NCBI GenBank assembly: GCA_029747015.1
Contig: JAKOGI010000003.1
Location: 825,001-889,000 of the forward strand
Direction of reading: 5' to 3'
DNA length: 64,000 nt
DNA from: Carnegiea gigantea
Lineage: Eukaryota > Streptophyta > Magnoliopsida > Caryophyllales > Cactaceae
Positions 36,905-49,894 of this stretch are shown piece after piece (the stretch's first letter is position 1; the number at the start of each line of letters is the position of its first letter). The position numbers were made by a program, and so were the translations under genes. A model generated the notes under the pieces. It was not told the DNA's origin. It saw only the letters and a list, made by a program, of their open reading frames with translations, and did not search any database.

Positions 36905-37965
36905 AGACATGCACAAACTGACGAAAATCCTGGTAGGCCACCACCGCAGTCTGCCTTTTTCAACTGTTGGCCGGGCCTAATAGAGTTAGGCCTAACGGCC
37001 ACTATGCCGCATAGGACGATAACCCTGGCTGCCCCATGACTTATATGAGGAGGCTCAGAGGGATTAGCCTAGAGGAATCAACAATTAGATGTCTCATAAT
37101 CTCCCATTCCCCTCTCACGGTTGTCTTACCATCCAGTGGGCTTTCGGGTTTAGGACGTGGAATCTTAAGGCGACTCTAGTAGTCGCCTATGATCCATACT
37201 GACGTGGGATATTCCCGACAGAGAATTCCGCAATCAGATTAGTCCTAATTCATCCTACATAAACCATGAGGCTTCCATGCCCCATCAATGATCAAAGCGT
37301 CTCAATAGAGGATCACGAGCCACATGACCAGCTATATGGTACCTATGAACTGCTCGGAGGTAGAGGGCACCGTGGGCACCGTGCAGGATGCGACAAAGGA
37401 GCCATCCTCAGATAAGACGCATGGCACTGCAAATCCCAAAGTTGATGATGTAGCTTGAAGAAGAGTTCCAGCACCGGTCTGCAATCTTCAAGCAGGCATT
37501 CATTAAAAAGACCAGATTGTCCAAAGCAAACACACAAATTGACACAAAATCTGATGATCCTGTGGGTCCACTGTGGATAAATCTCGCAACCAGCCCTGCA
37601 AACCAACTTTACCAGCTGCCCCGGCCTTTATGCCTAAGGAAGCCGAGGACTAGAGATGGATGGCAAAAGGGACAATGGCGAAATAAACGTTCACCTATCT
37701 CCTCAATCGGCAAACAAAAAGTACACAAGAAATCATGACCAAGATGCGATTGTTTTGACTGCTGTTGGGTGATTAAGGCACTCAATTTGTTAAGGCATTC
37801 AATTTGATAAGAATACCTGCAGGAATTTTAACGATACCCATGACATGATTCGCGAGTGCGACTAATACAACAGTAATCAAAATCAGCCTTTCTGTTGGCG
37901 AGAGGAGCTTCGCTCGCCATTCCTGTAAATGCTGTTGGACATTGTCAATCAGGAACCCAAATTAA
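36905..37965 (-). pseudogene. Older LINE remnant (RT end, zinc-knuckle, RNase H start) flanking the copia insertion
   Basis: Minus strand near 37945-37810 reads VQQHLQEWRAKLLSPTERLI then LITVVLVALANHVMGIVKIP. This is the plant LINE motif (lx.WxxkxLSxxGRxxLixsVLxxiPxYxM) at the end of the RT domain. About 37735-37620 gives LCTFCLPIEEIGERLFRHCP, a zf-RVT-like CxxC...H...C segment in another frame. Near 36990-36905 the sequence gives AVVAYQDFRQFVHVSI, and it appears to continue beyond the copia element at about 31977-31860 as EDSLLVKALALADSPVG. Frames shift repeatedly; no intact product. Confidence 0.6.
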
Positions 37966-38432
37966 AGTGAGCAGATTTGGAACCTGGGAAAAGGATAGAT
38001 GTACCCAAATACTGTCCAAAAGAATCTTCTACAGATAATACTACTTTGTACTATATTTTGGTTATTTATTTGATGATCACTGCTTAAGAGCTATAGCTTG
38101 TGTTCATTTGATATCCCTTTTTTTTTGTTCCCTTAATTCTTAATTAAGCAACTCGCTATGATATCTTGCAAACTAATATTACTTTGGGCTGTATTTTGGG
38201 CTTTTTATTTATGCCTTTTTCATGTTCTTTTTTTAAATTATATTGCTAATTTATTGTAAATTAATATTATGCTTAGGAGACACCAGTACCATGCGAATCA
38301 CGCCTGTTGTGTTAGCTATGTTTAATTGAATATTTGTAAAGTCTGTTGAGAAGTATTTTCATATTAATTTGTTTTGTTTTTCATCTCCCAATGTTAGTCT
38401 GCTATTTGGTTCATAATTCTGCTGAGGGTATA

Positions 38433-38572
38433 GTAAACAACAACAACAACACCACCTCCCCGTGTTGATCCCGCTTTCGCGGGGTCTGAGTAGACCCAAA
38501 TATAGGCAACCTTACCTCTACCGGCATCCCTACCCGTAGAGAGGCTGATTCCAAAACACCGTAGTAAACATT
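38433..38572 (+). repeat. LINE/SINE-like 3'-end repeat (GGGGTCTGAG family)
   Basis: AACAACAACAACACCACC leads into CCCGCTTTCGCGGGGTCTGA, GGCAACCTTACCTCTACCGG and CCGTAGAGAGGCTGATTCCA. This is the best-preserved copy in the window of the family also seen at 16.97, 49.90 and 53.77 kb. Confidence 0.6.
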
Positions 38573-38579
38573 TTTACCT

Positions 38580-40400
38580 AGTAAACATTTGCTTATTTTC
38601 GGTAATCAATTTATTGTACCTTCTTGACAATTTGGCCAGCACATGTGATGTTTATGAGTACGTTCCACTACCAAAACCCACTAAAAATTTGATGTTTTTG
38701 GATATGTAAGTGTTCCTTTTTACATCGCAAAGCTGAGAAAATTAAAGTTGTTACAAATGATAGTGCAAAATGATAGCTTAGCGAAATAAGCATTTGTATG
38801 ATGTCGATGACAAGCCTTGTTATTGTTAATAAGCATTTATTTGGCTTGTAGATAAGCAATTTAGTTACTTGATATAAACACCTTGATTGTTAGTATTATA
38901 ATGGATATGTAGATGTTGATAAGCATTTATCCAGCATTTAGTTATTTGATATTAGCATTTTGATTGTTGTTATAGTTGGTTTGTAAATATTGATGAGCAT
39001 TTTGATTGTTAATGTTATCGTTCGTTGTTTGTTAAAAAAAGGAATAAAAAGAAGATCCCAACAAATGTAAACTGGCAGTTCGGTGAAGCAAGCACTTGTT
39101 CATGTTGATATAAGCATTTTATATTTTGTTGTTTAAATATTAATATCCTAAGTCTTATTGCTATTTAATTTGCAAACGCTTTATTCATGTATTTATAAGC
39201 ATTTTGGTTCTTCACATGTAAGTATTTTGAATTTTTTCATAAAATGATTTATTTTAATTTTTCTATAAAATGATTTTGAGAAGTAAAATACTAAACTTGT
39301 TATATAATTCAATAACCTAAAAATAAAAAATAAGATCCAAAGACTGAAAGAAACATGCGAAATAAAGGAAAAACCCCAACATAGACAAAATAGTAAGAGA
39401 AATTCAAAAATGTTAAAAATAATAAAAAACTGTACTGATTAAGATGAAATGATAAACTAGTTTCACAATTGTAAAAGTGAATGAAAAAAAGAACAAAAAT
39501 AAGAGCCAATAAAAGTAAAATGACAATTTCAGGTTAAATTGTGTCAACTTCAGATTAAAATCGGTTCGATTTATGTGAGGTTTATATTGTTCTTAGCAAT
39601 TTTAGGTTTTAGTCGTATTATTGTGTCGAGCCAGACTTTTACTAACTTTATTTGTATTTAACCGTCTCTCGTAAGTAGCCGCCCAAAAAAAGGAAACCAA
39701 AAGCCCAATGAGGATATGGTGCTGGGCCCTTATACTTGAGGACAGAGTAGCTTGGCCCAATAGACATCTATGGCCCACATTTCATCGTTTTATATCGCAA
39801 ACAATAGCTCACCAAGCCTTTCACGATTGATGATTGAGACTCTACCAATCATGTTGGCCCACATTTTCCCTCGTTGGGTAATAATAAGTCTGTTTCAAAC
39901 AGAATAAAATAAAATAAGAACAACTTTTTTTTTTTTGGCTGAACAAAATAAAATAAAATAAGAACAACTTAATAATAAGTTAACACAATTTCATTGGGTT
40001 AGCAACAAACAAAAATATAGTTTTAAAATTCGTTCCAAATATAAGCTTTAAGCCATTCTGCCTGCCACTTCTCAAATGAGAGCCAGAGACAAAAACCTAA
40101 TCTGAAAATATAACGTTGCTTTTTTCTTTTCTTTTGGGAGAAGATTGAGAGACAAATGCACCCTTCAGCTGAAATTTCGGCAAATTTTAAAGTATAGGTC
40201 GAACACACCACCCCTACATGGCATAATAAATTGTCATATGATCTCACTTAAAATTTATTTTAAAATAATGTAAATTCGAATCTACGTATAGGTTAGAAAA
40301 GTCAGAAAGTAAGATACTCAGTATTTTCCTCAAAACTAAGAAAATTGTCGAGTTGAACTCCTTGATTGCAAGGGCCAGATCCTCACTTTTTTCTTGGGCC
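38580..40400. other. Unassigned AT-rich stretch
   Basis: No gene recognised. 38800-39200 repeats the word (A)TAAGCATTT many times at irregular spacing. AAAATAAAATAAGAACAACTT is a direct repeat at about 39905 and 39950. Nothing else stands out. Confidence 0.4.
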
Positions 40401-40418
40401 TGTATGTGATACCGGCCC

Positions 40419-41187
40419 TGTTCTATTTTGCATTTTTAGAATTTAGTTAAGAGCTTACATCTCCTTACAGCTCCTTACATCTTCTTGCATCTTCTTACAT
40501 CTTCTTACATCTCCTTACGTCTCCTTACATCTTCATACATATTCTTACATCTCATAGATTTTCTATAACATTCATTTATTTTAGTTACAGAAATATGTAT
40601 ATTTTTTTTAATGATACTACCAATATACAAAATTTATAAATATCTTATAAGCACAATATTTACATAAACATAGAAACATAATATAACGACGTAAATTATA
40701 TTTGAGTTTCGACATGAAATATATATTATTATAGATGACCATGCATTTATTTATATTTAAAATTATTTACTTAAAATAGGAATTAATTTGAAGAGTTGTA
40801 TTCAATTTTGTCAATTTTTTTTTTTATTATACTTTGCTTATTCGATCAAACTAATGTTTATATAAAAAATCCTGGACGAAATTTTATTCACCAAATTTTT
40901 AGGGATTAATATATTTTATTGTTGTACAATTAACTTAATTAATTATTTATTTTTAATAAGTATATTATTTTAATAGTATTATTTTTCATCCAAAACGTTC
41001 ATTGTAAAACAAATTATACTACATAACTCTTCAATAATTCAACAGCTCCTTATATCCATCCTTACAGCTCCTTACAGCTCCTTACATCTTCTTACAGCTA
41101 TATCTCCTTACAGCTCCTTACAGCTTCTTACAGCTCCTTACATCTCCTTACATCTATATATCTAAAACGCGAAATAGAACAGACCCA
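40419..41187. mobile_element. CTTACAGCTC-rich element with inverted ends (copy 1)
   Basis: Left end CCCTGTTCTATTTTGCATTT then TTAGA; the right end in reverse complement reads TCTGTTCTATTTCGCGTTTT then AGA. Just inside both ends are arrays of a roughly 10-11 bp word, CTCCTTACAGCT/CTTCTTACATCT. The core is AT-rich and non-coding. A second copy follows at 41200-43050. Class unknown. Confidence 0.6.
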
Positions 41188-41199
41188 CCATATTCTTTT

Positions 41200-43050
41200 T
41201 TACGTTTGGAAAGATTTAGTTTAACACTCATAACTCCTTACAGCTTCTTATATCTCTTATATCTTCTCAGATGTTCTTAAATCTCCATATATATTTTTTT
41301 ATAACATTCAACTTATAATCTATTTTATTCTCATATTTATATATGTTCAAGAACCATCTCAACCAAAAGCTTAAGCTAATGGTGGAAGGCCCAGGAATAG
41401 GTTTATCCTCTGACACGCCCCCTCACGCGAATGCCCTTTGGGCTTGAAGCGTGGATGCTGCAAAGGCTCCCCCTATCTTGCACAATAAATCAGTATGGGA
41501 GTTACTGAGATTCGAACTTGAGACATCTCGCTCGGAAATGCTCTGATATCATGTTCAAAAACCAACTCAACCAAAAGTTTAAACTAATGGTTGAAAATCC
41601 AGGAATAAGTTTATACTCTAACACGCCCCCTCACACGAATGTTTTTTGGGCTTAAAGTATGGATGCTGCAAAAGCTCCCCTTATCTTGTGCAATAAATCA
41701 ATATGGGGATTGATGAGATTCGAACTTAAAACTTCTTGCTCAGAAAGGCTCTGATATCATGTTTAAGAACCAACTCAACTAAAAGTTTAAACTTTTTGTT
41801 GAGATGGTTCTTGAACATGTTAGAGGATAAACCTATTTCTGGTTCTTCAACCATCAGCTTAAACTTTTGGTTGAGATGGTTCTTAAACATGATATTAGAG
41901 TCTTTCTGGCTGAAAGGTCTTGATTTTGAATCTTAACAGCCCCCATAATGATTTCTTGCACAAGGTAGGGGCAACTCTTGCAGCAGTTACGTTTCAAGCC
42001 CAAAGGTTTTTCGCGTGAGGAGGCGTGTTAGAGTGTAAATCTATTCCTGGACATTCAACCATATATCAGCTTAAGCTTTTAGATGAGTTGGTTCTTGAAC
42101 AATAGAGAAATATGTACATATTTTTAATATACAACCAACATGAAAAATCTTACAGGTTTTTATGAATATAGTAGTTGTATAAACATAAAATAGAATTTAA
42201 CGATTTGAAATAATATTTGAGCTTCAATATGAAGCATATATGCAATTATAGAGAAAATAAGTTAACGTGTTTTAAAATTGTAAGACAAAAATTGCATTCA
42301 TGTTTGAATTTCGACATTAATCATGCATGAAAATAGTTAAATTGCAGGTGACGAAAGTATTTCAACTATTTCACCTATAAATTTATCCATGATAATTTGA
42401 TTGCTATCATCGTACAATTGAGCATTAGATTGAATTTATTTTCAAAATGTTTAATTCAAGTGGGATTTCATTTTTAGGGTTCTATTCAATTTAATGAGAT
42501 TTTGTTTTTTTAATTTACTGATAGGTAGGTGAAAGTAATGTTAATACCAAAAAATCACCTTAAGTGAGGAACATATTTGGTTCTACATATTTGTTAGCTT
42601 AAATTTATCTTATTGATATTTAATTGACTTGTTTAAAGGTTTATTTTCATGAATTATGTTATTTCAATATTATTTTTTATTATCCAAAAAGATAATTGTA
42701 GAAAAATAATTTTTTTTGGTGTAATGTTAAAATATAATTTGTTTAGTGATGTTATAAAATTTATTTCATAAATATAAGTGATACACATACGTAATTTATT
42801 TTCATGAAATAATTTTTTTTATAATTCATACATTAAAGACCAACAATTATACATAGATATCTAAAAATTATACTATATAATTTTTAAATAATTCAACAAT
42901 CCTTATATTTATCCTTATAGCTCCTTACAGCTTTTTAGAGCTCTTTATAACTCGTTACATTTTCTTACATCTTCTTACAGCTCTTTATATTTTCTTATAG
43001 CTTTCAAAGTTATAGCTGCATTTTATCGCGAAAAAGAACAGGCTCAGCCC
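41200..43050. mobile_element. CTTACAGCTC-rich element (copy 2), interrupted by another repeat
   Basis: The left part (41225-41340: CATAACTCCTTACAGCTTCT, TTTTATAACATTCAAC) and right part (42108-43046: GAGAAATATGTACATATTTT, ATCGCGAAAAAGAACAGGCT) follow the order of copy 1. They are separated by the 208-bp-unit cluster at 41345-42105. The right end again carries the TTACAGCTC words and a CGCGAAA..GAACAG terminus. Confidence 0.5.
41345..42105. repeat. Tandem and inverted cluster of the 208-bp-unit repeat
   Basis: Units start at 41345, 41553 and 41761 (GTTCAAGAACC, GTTCAAAAACC, GTTTAAGAACC), exactly 208 bp apart, each with ACGCCCCCTCAC and CTCTGATATCAT. From about 41796 the same sequence runs the other way (TTTGTTGAGATGGTTCTTGA, GAGGAGGCGTGTTAGAGTGT) to 42105. 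The halves form an imperfect palindrome. The unit junction resembles a tRNA-iMet primer-site complement, hinting at a small LTR-type element. Confidence 0.75.
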
Positions 43051-43287
43051 AATCTAACTATAGAGGTTTCCAAGTAAATTGGTGTAATTCTTATCATGAA
43101 AGCCATGTTGGTTTCAGCAGTTAAACTAACACTTTGTGGTTATTAGTAGTTAGATTTAATGGTTAGCACTGTTCAGAGACAATTAGAAATATTAGCGAGG
43201 ATTCAGTTCGAGTTATTTAGTTTTTTGGGATAATTTTACATGGAGCCGAAAATTAAGCTGTGGCTAGAGTTGAATGACATTCATTAG

Positions 43288-43418
<131 letters not shown>

Positions 43419-43419
43419 A

Positions 43420-45120
43420 GTTGGACGACAATAGTTAGAATGACAATTTAACTAATGTTTGTAGATGAGCAAACCATATCATTTAATTCATCATAAGTTC
43501 ATTCATTGCTGATTTGTTTACTATTATTGTAAAATATGTTTGTGTCTTATGGGTGTGTAGACTAAAAGCATATAGATAAGGAAAAAAGAAACATACAAAT
43601 AACAAGAAGTTTTGTTTTACATGTTGAAAAAATATGTATACTGTTGTAAGTACTGTGACTTTTATTATTCATACTACTATTAGTGTGAATTTTGATACGA
43701 AATGTCCAAGTTATTGCTAATGTTTAATTGTAATTTTTTTTTTCCAAATTTAATGTAATCCGTACTGTTAGTGGTTGGTAAACAATGAAATTTTACACAT
43801 ATACAGGCCCTGCACAGGCAAAGCCTAAATGAAGTCGACGAGCCGAACAACCCAGACTCAAGAGAACTAGAGAAGAAAACAAGTCGGATGACCATAAGCT
43901 TTTAAACTGGACATTTTAGTTGAGTACCCGTGGAAAGACTACTTTTGTCATCTTTTCACTAACCAAAAGAGCTCAACTTAAGTTTCATTTGTAAAATCAG
44001 CGTCCAGAGTTTTTTTTTTGGTTTTGGGGGGGGGGGGGGGGGGGATATGTTCTGTTCTTTTAATTATTTGCCTAATACTTCAATCTTGTTGAGTTTATTT
44101 TTATCATATTATCAGTTTTTTTGGTTTTAAATTTTAAATTTTAGTAATACTAAACTTAAAAATAAAAAAAACGGAGGAGAATTCTTTACAATATTCATAT
44201 TTAACATTTATTTGAGGGATTTATTAATATAAAGTAAAAAACAATTTTGCACATTTAATCAATGTAATTTGTTTTTAACGAGATAATTTTCAAACACTAT
44301 TTTCTGATGGTATTGTAAACTTAGAGGAAATCATGTAGTTTCTAGACAAGTACTCCGATTTTACCGATAGACTTAAGTTTATTATCAGGTTTACCTCTTT
44401 GTGGATTATGATATAATCTTCATAAGATAACAATTTTGACTAATTGCTGCACGGTACTGTGACTACAGTGTGCGGCCATAATTTTCTTTCCACTTAGTGG
44501 TCCTTATAACATGTGGATTGAATTTTTTTCTAATGAATCAGGCTGGCCCTATTTCATTGGACATGAAATTAAAGAAAAAACGAAAGGTTGTATACTTTTA
44601 TTCCAAAATATCCTCAGTTGAAAGTAACAGATTGAAAGTAGTATTGGGCACACTCTGCTAGTTGCTTTCATAAAATTTCTGACGTGGCCCTTACTTTTTT
44701 TTTTTTTTTTTTTTTTTTGGAAGCTCAGCTAATGTAGGTTGGTGGGAGCCTCAATTTCACTGATGATGATTAATTATGATATTAATTACCAGGACCCGCA
44801 CAAATGGCGCTCAGTTCTCATTTGTCCATCATTTATTTGTGATTTTTGGAAATAATACAGCAGGTTGCCATTGCAATAGTTGACAAATGTGTCCTCGCAA
44901 ATTAACTCTATTTTATTCTGTTGTTGATGTCCAGAGCCAGATCCATAGAATAGAATACGTCTCTCACCATATGGAATCCAAAATATTTTCCATCCTTACA
45001 CCATATTAAATACTATAAGAGTAAAAAAATTTCACCAAGGGTGAAATTAGAGTCATTTTAAGAGGGTTATGAATTACATCTAATGTTTCGTTGGATATAA
45101 ATTGATCCAAAAAATATGAT
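43420..45120. other. Unassigned stretch with homopolymer blocks
   Basis: No gene recognised. Contains a T-rich/G-rich block near 44010-44044 and a T22 run near 44697-44718. The frame at 43680-43895 (minus) has no recognised similarity. Confidence 0.4.
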
Positions 45121-45129
45121 TTCCCGAGT

Positions 45130-45480
45130 AGGTCACATATGTGCGATTATGGGCCAGACCAAGCCGGGTACACCTAATCCTTGTGGGATTCCTAGGTGTA
45201 CCCATTTAGAAGCTCAGTGAACAAACAATCCGGCGGCCCATTAGGGAAGCACCTAGCACAAAATTACCATTTCGACCTCTTGCTACATGACCTATTAATA
45301 CCCCCTACCTACCTCGGAAAAAGGGAGGGCTTTCTAGCACATTATCTCATTCATCATAAATTCTCTTTTTACTGCTTTGTCTTTTACTGGGATCCTCTAT
45401 TGACTTGATCATCGGAGAGGCGATCTCAGCCCGAGGATGCCCTTTTTGCAGACCCAACGTTCAAGGAGAAGATCACCACG
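45130..45480 (+). mobile_element. Possible gypsy-type LTR fragment
   Basis: The order is CATTATCTCATTCATCATAA, CTTTTACTGGGATCCTC, then CTTGATCATCGGAGAGGCGA, TCTCAGCCCGAGGATGCCCT and TTTTGCAG. It matches the style of the R-U5 region of plant gypsy LTRs (CTTGA..GTCGGAG...). No internal domains or partner LTR were seen, so boundaries are approximate. Confidence 0.4.
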
Positions 45481-45555
45481 CTTTTCGTACATGCCATCAC
45501 TAAGTCCGCTCTCATCCGACAGCATCCTCAACAACACAAGAAAGTCCTAAAACAT

Positions 45556-45732
45556 AAATAATATTGTAATGTAAATGAATTTGTAATTATATCTTCATTA
45601 TATTGTTTAGGTATAAGAGAGCATTGCCAATAACATGATTATCTTTAATTTGTGATTGCCACAAATAATATAATCATGATTGTATTACAAGGTTGATTGC
45701 ATCATATTACATGCAATTAAACATCACATTAA
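45556..45732. mobile_element. MITE related to the 29.1-kb element
   Basis: Left AATATTGTAATGTAAATGAA and right GGTTGATTGCATCATATTAC then ATGCAATTAAAC parallel the ends of the 29133-29330 element, with a similar spacing. Diverged; no coding content. Confidence 0.5.
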
Positions 45733-46795
45733 GAGTTGGATTTTAGGTGAACCATGAACTACATTTAAAATTTAAACTGGAATATCTAAGTTTAACTATT
45801 GGTATTTTGTCATCAAAATATAGCTTGTACATGCGTTATCGGGGGAGCCGTTTTCACCTTTGTCCATTAATTCCTTGCTTCATATATCTATGTCTATAGA
45901 TCTTCGATGAAAATAAAAATTTATAGGTTTATAACTAAATATGACAAACAGGTCATTTAGTTCAAGCTCGTACTGGTTGGATTAAATTTTGGTCAGATCA
46001 TGTTTTAGGTCAAGCGACATTTTGGATTAGATGAGTTTCAGTTCGGATCAATTTTGGGTCAACTATATTTGTTCCAACAGATTTATCATGTAAAAAGAAG
46101 TAAATTTATATATAATTTCGGATAAGCAATGACTCTGGTCAAGTCACATTTGAGTGCGCCTACTTGGACGTTGGGTCGGGTATAAATCCAAATCATTCGG
46201 TTCGAGTTTCGAATCTTGGGTAAAATTTGACATATCAATTTTTAACTCTTTTTTTTTTTTCAAAATTATTAACAAGCTTGACAAAAATCATGGAGTTCAA
46301 GAGCATCCAACTAGGGTAATGACGAATAAATTATCCATACAAAATTAATGGTTAATGACCTAACCGCTGGTAGCATCTTGTAACAATTTCGTGAACTTCA
46401 GTTTGAGACTTGCATTCATTTGATGGTCCTCCATCATTTTTTTCCCCCGATAATTAGTTGGCAAAGCCAACACATTCAAGATCCCAAACGATGAATATAT
46501 CTCCCAATAGAAAACAGTACTTTTTAATTTATATTTTTTTTTGCTAGTCAGGTGTGTCTTTACTTGATCTTAAATCTCATAATTAATTATTAGAAAAAGA
46601 CCTCTTAATTTAGTAAACAAGCTAAGTAGTAGCCAAAAGATAAGGAGTACACAAGGTCAAAGGTAATGTACATCATGCAGTGCAGTTAGGGGCATATACT
46701 CTCACTTACCACGTATATATATTTTTCTAATATATATTTGTCATATCAATAATTTTTAATTTGTAGTGTTGACATGACTTATGAGAACATAATAT

Positions 46796-47152
46796 AGGTC
46801 TTATTTAGCAAACAGCTGTTAGCTGTTTGTATTAACTGTTAACTGTTAGCTGTTTTAGTTAGCTGTTAGAGTTAGCTGTTTGAATTAGCTGTTTGTTGAA
46901 AAACTGTTTGGTAAAATTAACTGTTTTTGATACAATTGTGAGATAAAAAGCTAATTCTTCAAAAAACTTATGAAATTAGCTTTTTCAAATTAGCTTTTTG
47001 AATCTAAAAAGTTCTTCTAAAAAGCTCTTTCATCGAACATCCATATTAGCTTTTTTATTTGATCAAACAACTAATTTTGATCAAAAAAAACTTTTTTTCG
47101 TTAAAAAGCTCTTCAAAAAGTTATTTGTCAAACATCTCATAGACTTTGATGT
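46796..47152. mobile_element. MITE of the AGCTGTT family
   Basis: Begins GGTCTTATTTAGCAAACAGC with GTTAGCTGTTTG words and ends TTATTTGTCAAACATCTCAT, an inverted match to the start. Same family as the element nested in the hAT insertion at 27213-27640. Confidence 0.6.
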
Positions 47153-47993
47153 ACCATAAAAAGGAAGAAAAATGAGAATATAGAAACCGGGTTTGGCATA
47201 ATTGAGGCATGCATGATGGTCCCTCTAGAAATAATAATTAATATGAAAAATGACGCTTTATCTGATCCTAGGTCACGAGCATAGGCATGCAACACATATT
47301 ATTTAATTTAGTGTGTAGCTTGGATTTCCCAGATTCCCTTTGGCCAAATTCCTAAGACCAAAATGCCAATCAGCAAGAAAACCTCCACTAAGTGGTGCCC
47401 TTTTTCAATGTGATGATCTTATCTGGTCTTATCAGCACCTGGAAATTGAACAACACTATCTAAATCTTCAATTATTGTTATTTGGGGCTCAGAATCATTG
47501 AACCCCGAGGCAAGATGCTTACTACTTCAATTCTGGTTATATATTATCGATTATTTTTTGTTTTTACATACTGTATAGACCTCGAAAACAGGTAATTCAA
47601 TTCGATTAAAGCTTTGGTTAGGTTAACTTGGGTTGGATTGTATTCAGATCAATCAAATTTAGCTTGGTTTTAGTTATGGGTCAGACATTTTTGACTGGAG
47701 TTGACACCGAATCACTTGATTTTTGATCTGCTAAGCTTTTTTTGCAAAGAAAAGTTAAATAAGTTTAGGGAAAAGTGTTCAGGCTAGCTCGGGTCATTTG
47801 AGCTTCTGATTAACTTCAGAAGTGATGTTCTAGGGTGTCGGGTCAGGTGTGGATTTAGATAATTTGGATCTGTTTGGAATAAACTTTGTCATGTCTAATA
47901 CTATATAATAATATATGCATTTAGTCTTTTTATCCTAGTTGGTAGCTAGCTACTTAATCTATGACTGTAATAGATTGTAATCTATCTACTTAG

Positions 47994-48130
47994 GGCATGT
48001 TTGCTAAAATTAGCTATTTCAGTAAAAGTTAGCTGTTTTACAAGCTGTTAGCGATTTTACTAGTGTTTAGCTGTGACCCACTAATGTTTAGTAGTCAATT
48101 GTTCAAACTAGCGATTTAAAATAAATGTGT
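47994..48130. mobile_element. Partial AGCTGTT-family MITE
   Basis: GGGCATGTTTGCTAAAATTA followed by AGTTAGCTGTTTTACAAGCT resembles one end of the family. The other end was not identified. Confidence 0.35.
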
Positions 48131-48416
48131 TCCGCAAATATAGCAGTTGAGGTAGTAGATTTGTGTAAAATGACTAAACAAGATATAATAAATGAAGGTT
48201 TTGAGTAAATAAAAGGAAGATTGTAATTTTGTAATGCTACCACTAAATAGAGATTCTAATTAACCCCTACCTTATCCACTACTTTACCGAATACTTACAA
48301 GTTGTGACTTATAATATTTTGACCGTTGCAAACTAGTAACTCGTATTGCAACCTTTGTGTCGAATATTGCCTTAAATCAATTTGTTCACAACTTTCATGC
48401 AGTAGTTTTTCTTTCA

Positions 48417-48800
48417 GGCTCCGTTTGATCCTTAGAAAATTTGATGGAAGGAAAAATTGAAGGAAAAAAATGTGAAGGAAAAAAACGCAGGACGAAAATA
48501 AGTTTTTTTCTCTTATTTGGATTGAGGAAAAAATACAAGAATTTAAATGAGAAATTTGAATATTTAAATCATGTTGATGTCATCTAAACAATATGAGGTG
48601 GGAGGAGGTTGGAAATATTGCTCAAACTTTCCTCACAATTTTATGAAGAAAATTTTATCACTTATTTCTAATAATTTTTTCACACCTAACTTTCCTCCAT
48701 ATTTTTTCTTTGTAATTTTCTCTGAACCAAACACAAGAAAAAAAGTAACTTTTTCAATTTTTTTCTTTCCACCAAATTTTCTAAGGTCCAAACAGAGTCT
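48417..48800. mobile_element. 384-bp MITE with long inverted ends
   Basis: Left end GGCTCCGTTTGATCCTTAGA then AAATTTGATGGAAGG. The right end in reverse complement reads GACTCTGTTTGGACCTTAGA then AAATTTGGTGGAAAG. Roughly 40 bp of near-perfect inverted repeat. The overlapping plus and minus frames at 48571-48828 and 48633-48821 are products of the palindrome, not genes. Confidence 0.7.
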
Positions 48801-49894
48801 TAGTGTAGGAGGGAGGTTCACACGTTAAATTATGTTGGAGGTCCTCCTCTTAATGTGTATGTGCCAAGGTTTATATTTCACTTTTGTTCTCGACAAGTGG
48901 TATCAAAGTTAGGTTCAAGATTACAATGGTTAGTCAATTATCCCAACGAGTAGTATCATAGCTTAGTTCGAAATTCTACTACTAAAGTTGTGGTCCCAAC
49001 AAGTGATATCAGAACTTAGATTGAGATTGTGATGCAAATACCTTAATTTCAACAAGTGTATTAGAGTTTGATCCGAGATCACAGTGGTGGATCCATGATA
49101 TCCCAACATATAATCTCTAGTAAGTACGACTTTTCAAAAGGGTAAGAAAATAGCACCTAACCTTAATACCCTGTCATACAAGTCAATAAAGCATATAACA
49201 ATATTCCAACAAATAAAGAGAAAGCAACGATGTGCATGCTAAATAATATGCGATGCATATGCTAAATGTAAACAAATGCTTCCGAATACTGAAAATTAAG
49301 ATGTAATTCGCCTTCTTGTGTCTTCTTAACATTCATCTTAATGTAATCAAAATACATGAGCAGAACTCCTCATTAAGAGGAGGATTGTCTAATTTATTGT
49401 GTACTTACCTTTTAAAAAATAAAATAAAAAATATTATTATAAAAGTTCAGAGTTTCAAAGGCCAAATAGTGAGAAAATAGGACACATTTCCATAAATGTT
49501 TGTATAAATCTCCAAATATAGGACACGATCAAACATTTTTACATGTGCAAACAATTTTGTTGATTGTCAAGTAATATTGATCTATATGTTTTTTATTCTC
49601 TCCACATTTTCTCTAATTAGATGTATTCTTTCCAATTGGATTTGTGATGAAAAAAAGTCAATTGTATAATTATATTATGTTAAAAGTACTTACTACATAA
49701 TGATGTTGCTGTCTATTCAATTATGCAACAGTGATTTTTCTTTCAACTGTAATTTATTATCTCAAATAGCATCTACTTGGAAAAAAAAAATACTAAGCTA
49801 TTTGACATTTGAGAGTATGATTCTTATTAAAAAAAATTATGCTTATAAAAAAAATAATGATGTGTACATAGCAATATGCTTTGTGATGTACATT

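Noticed and set aside
48571..48828. Overlapping plus/minus frames
   Set aside because: Produced by the palindromic MITE that contains them.
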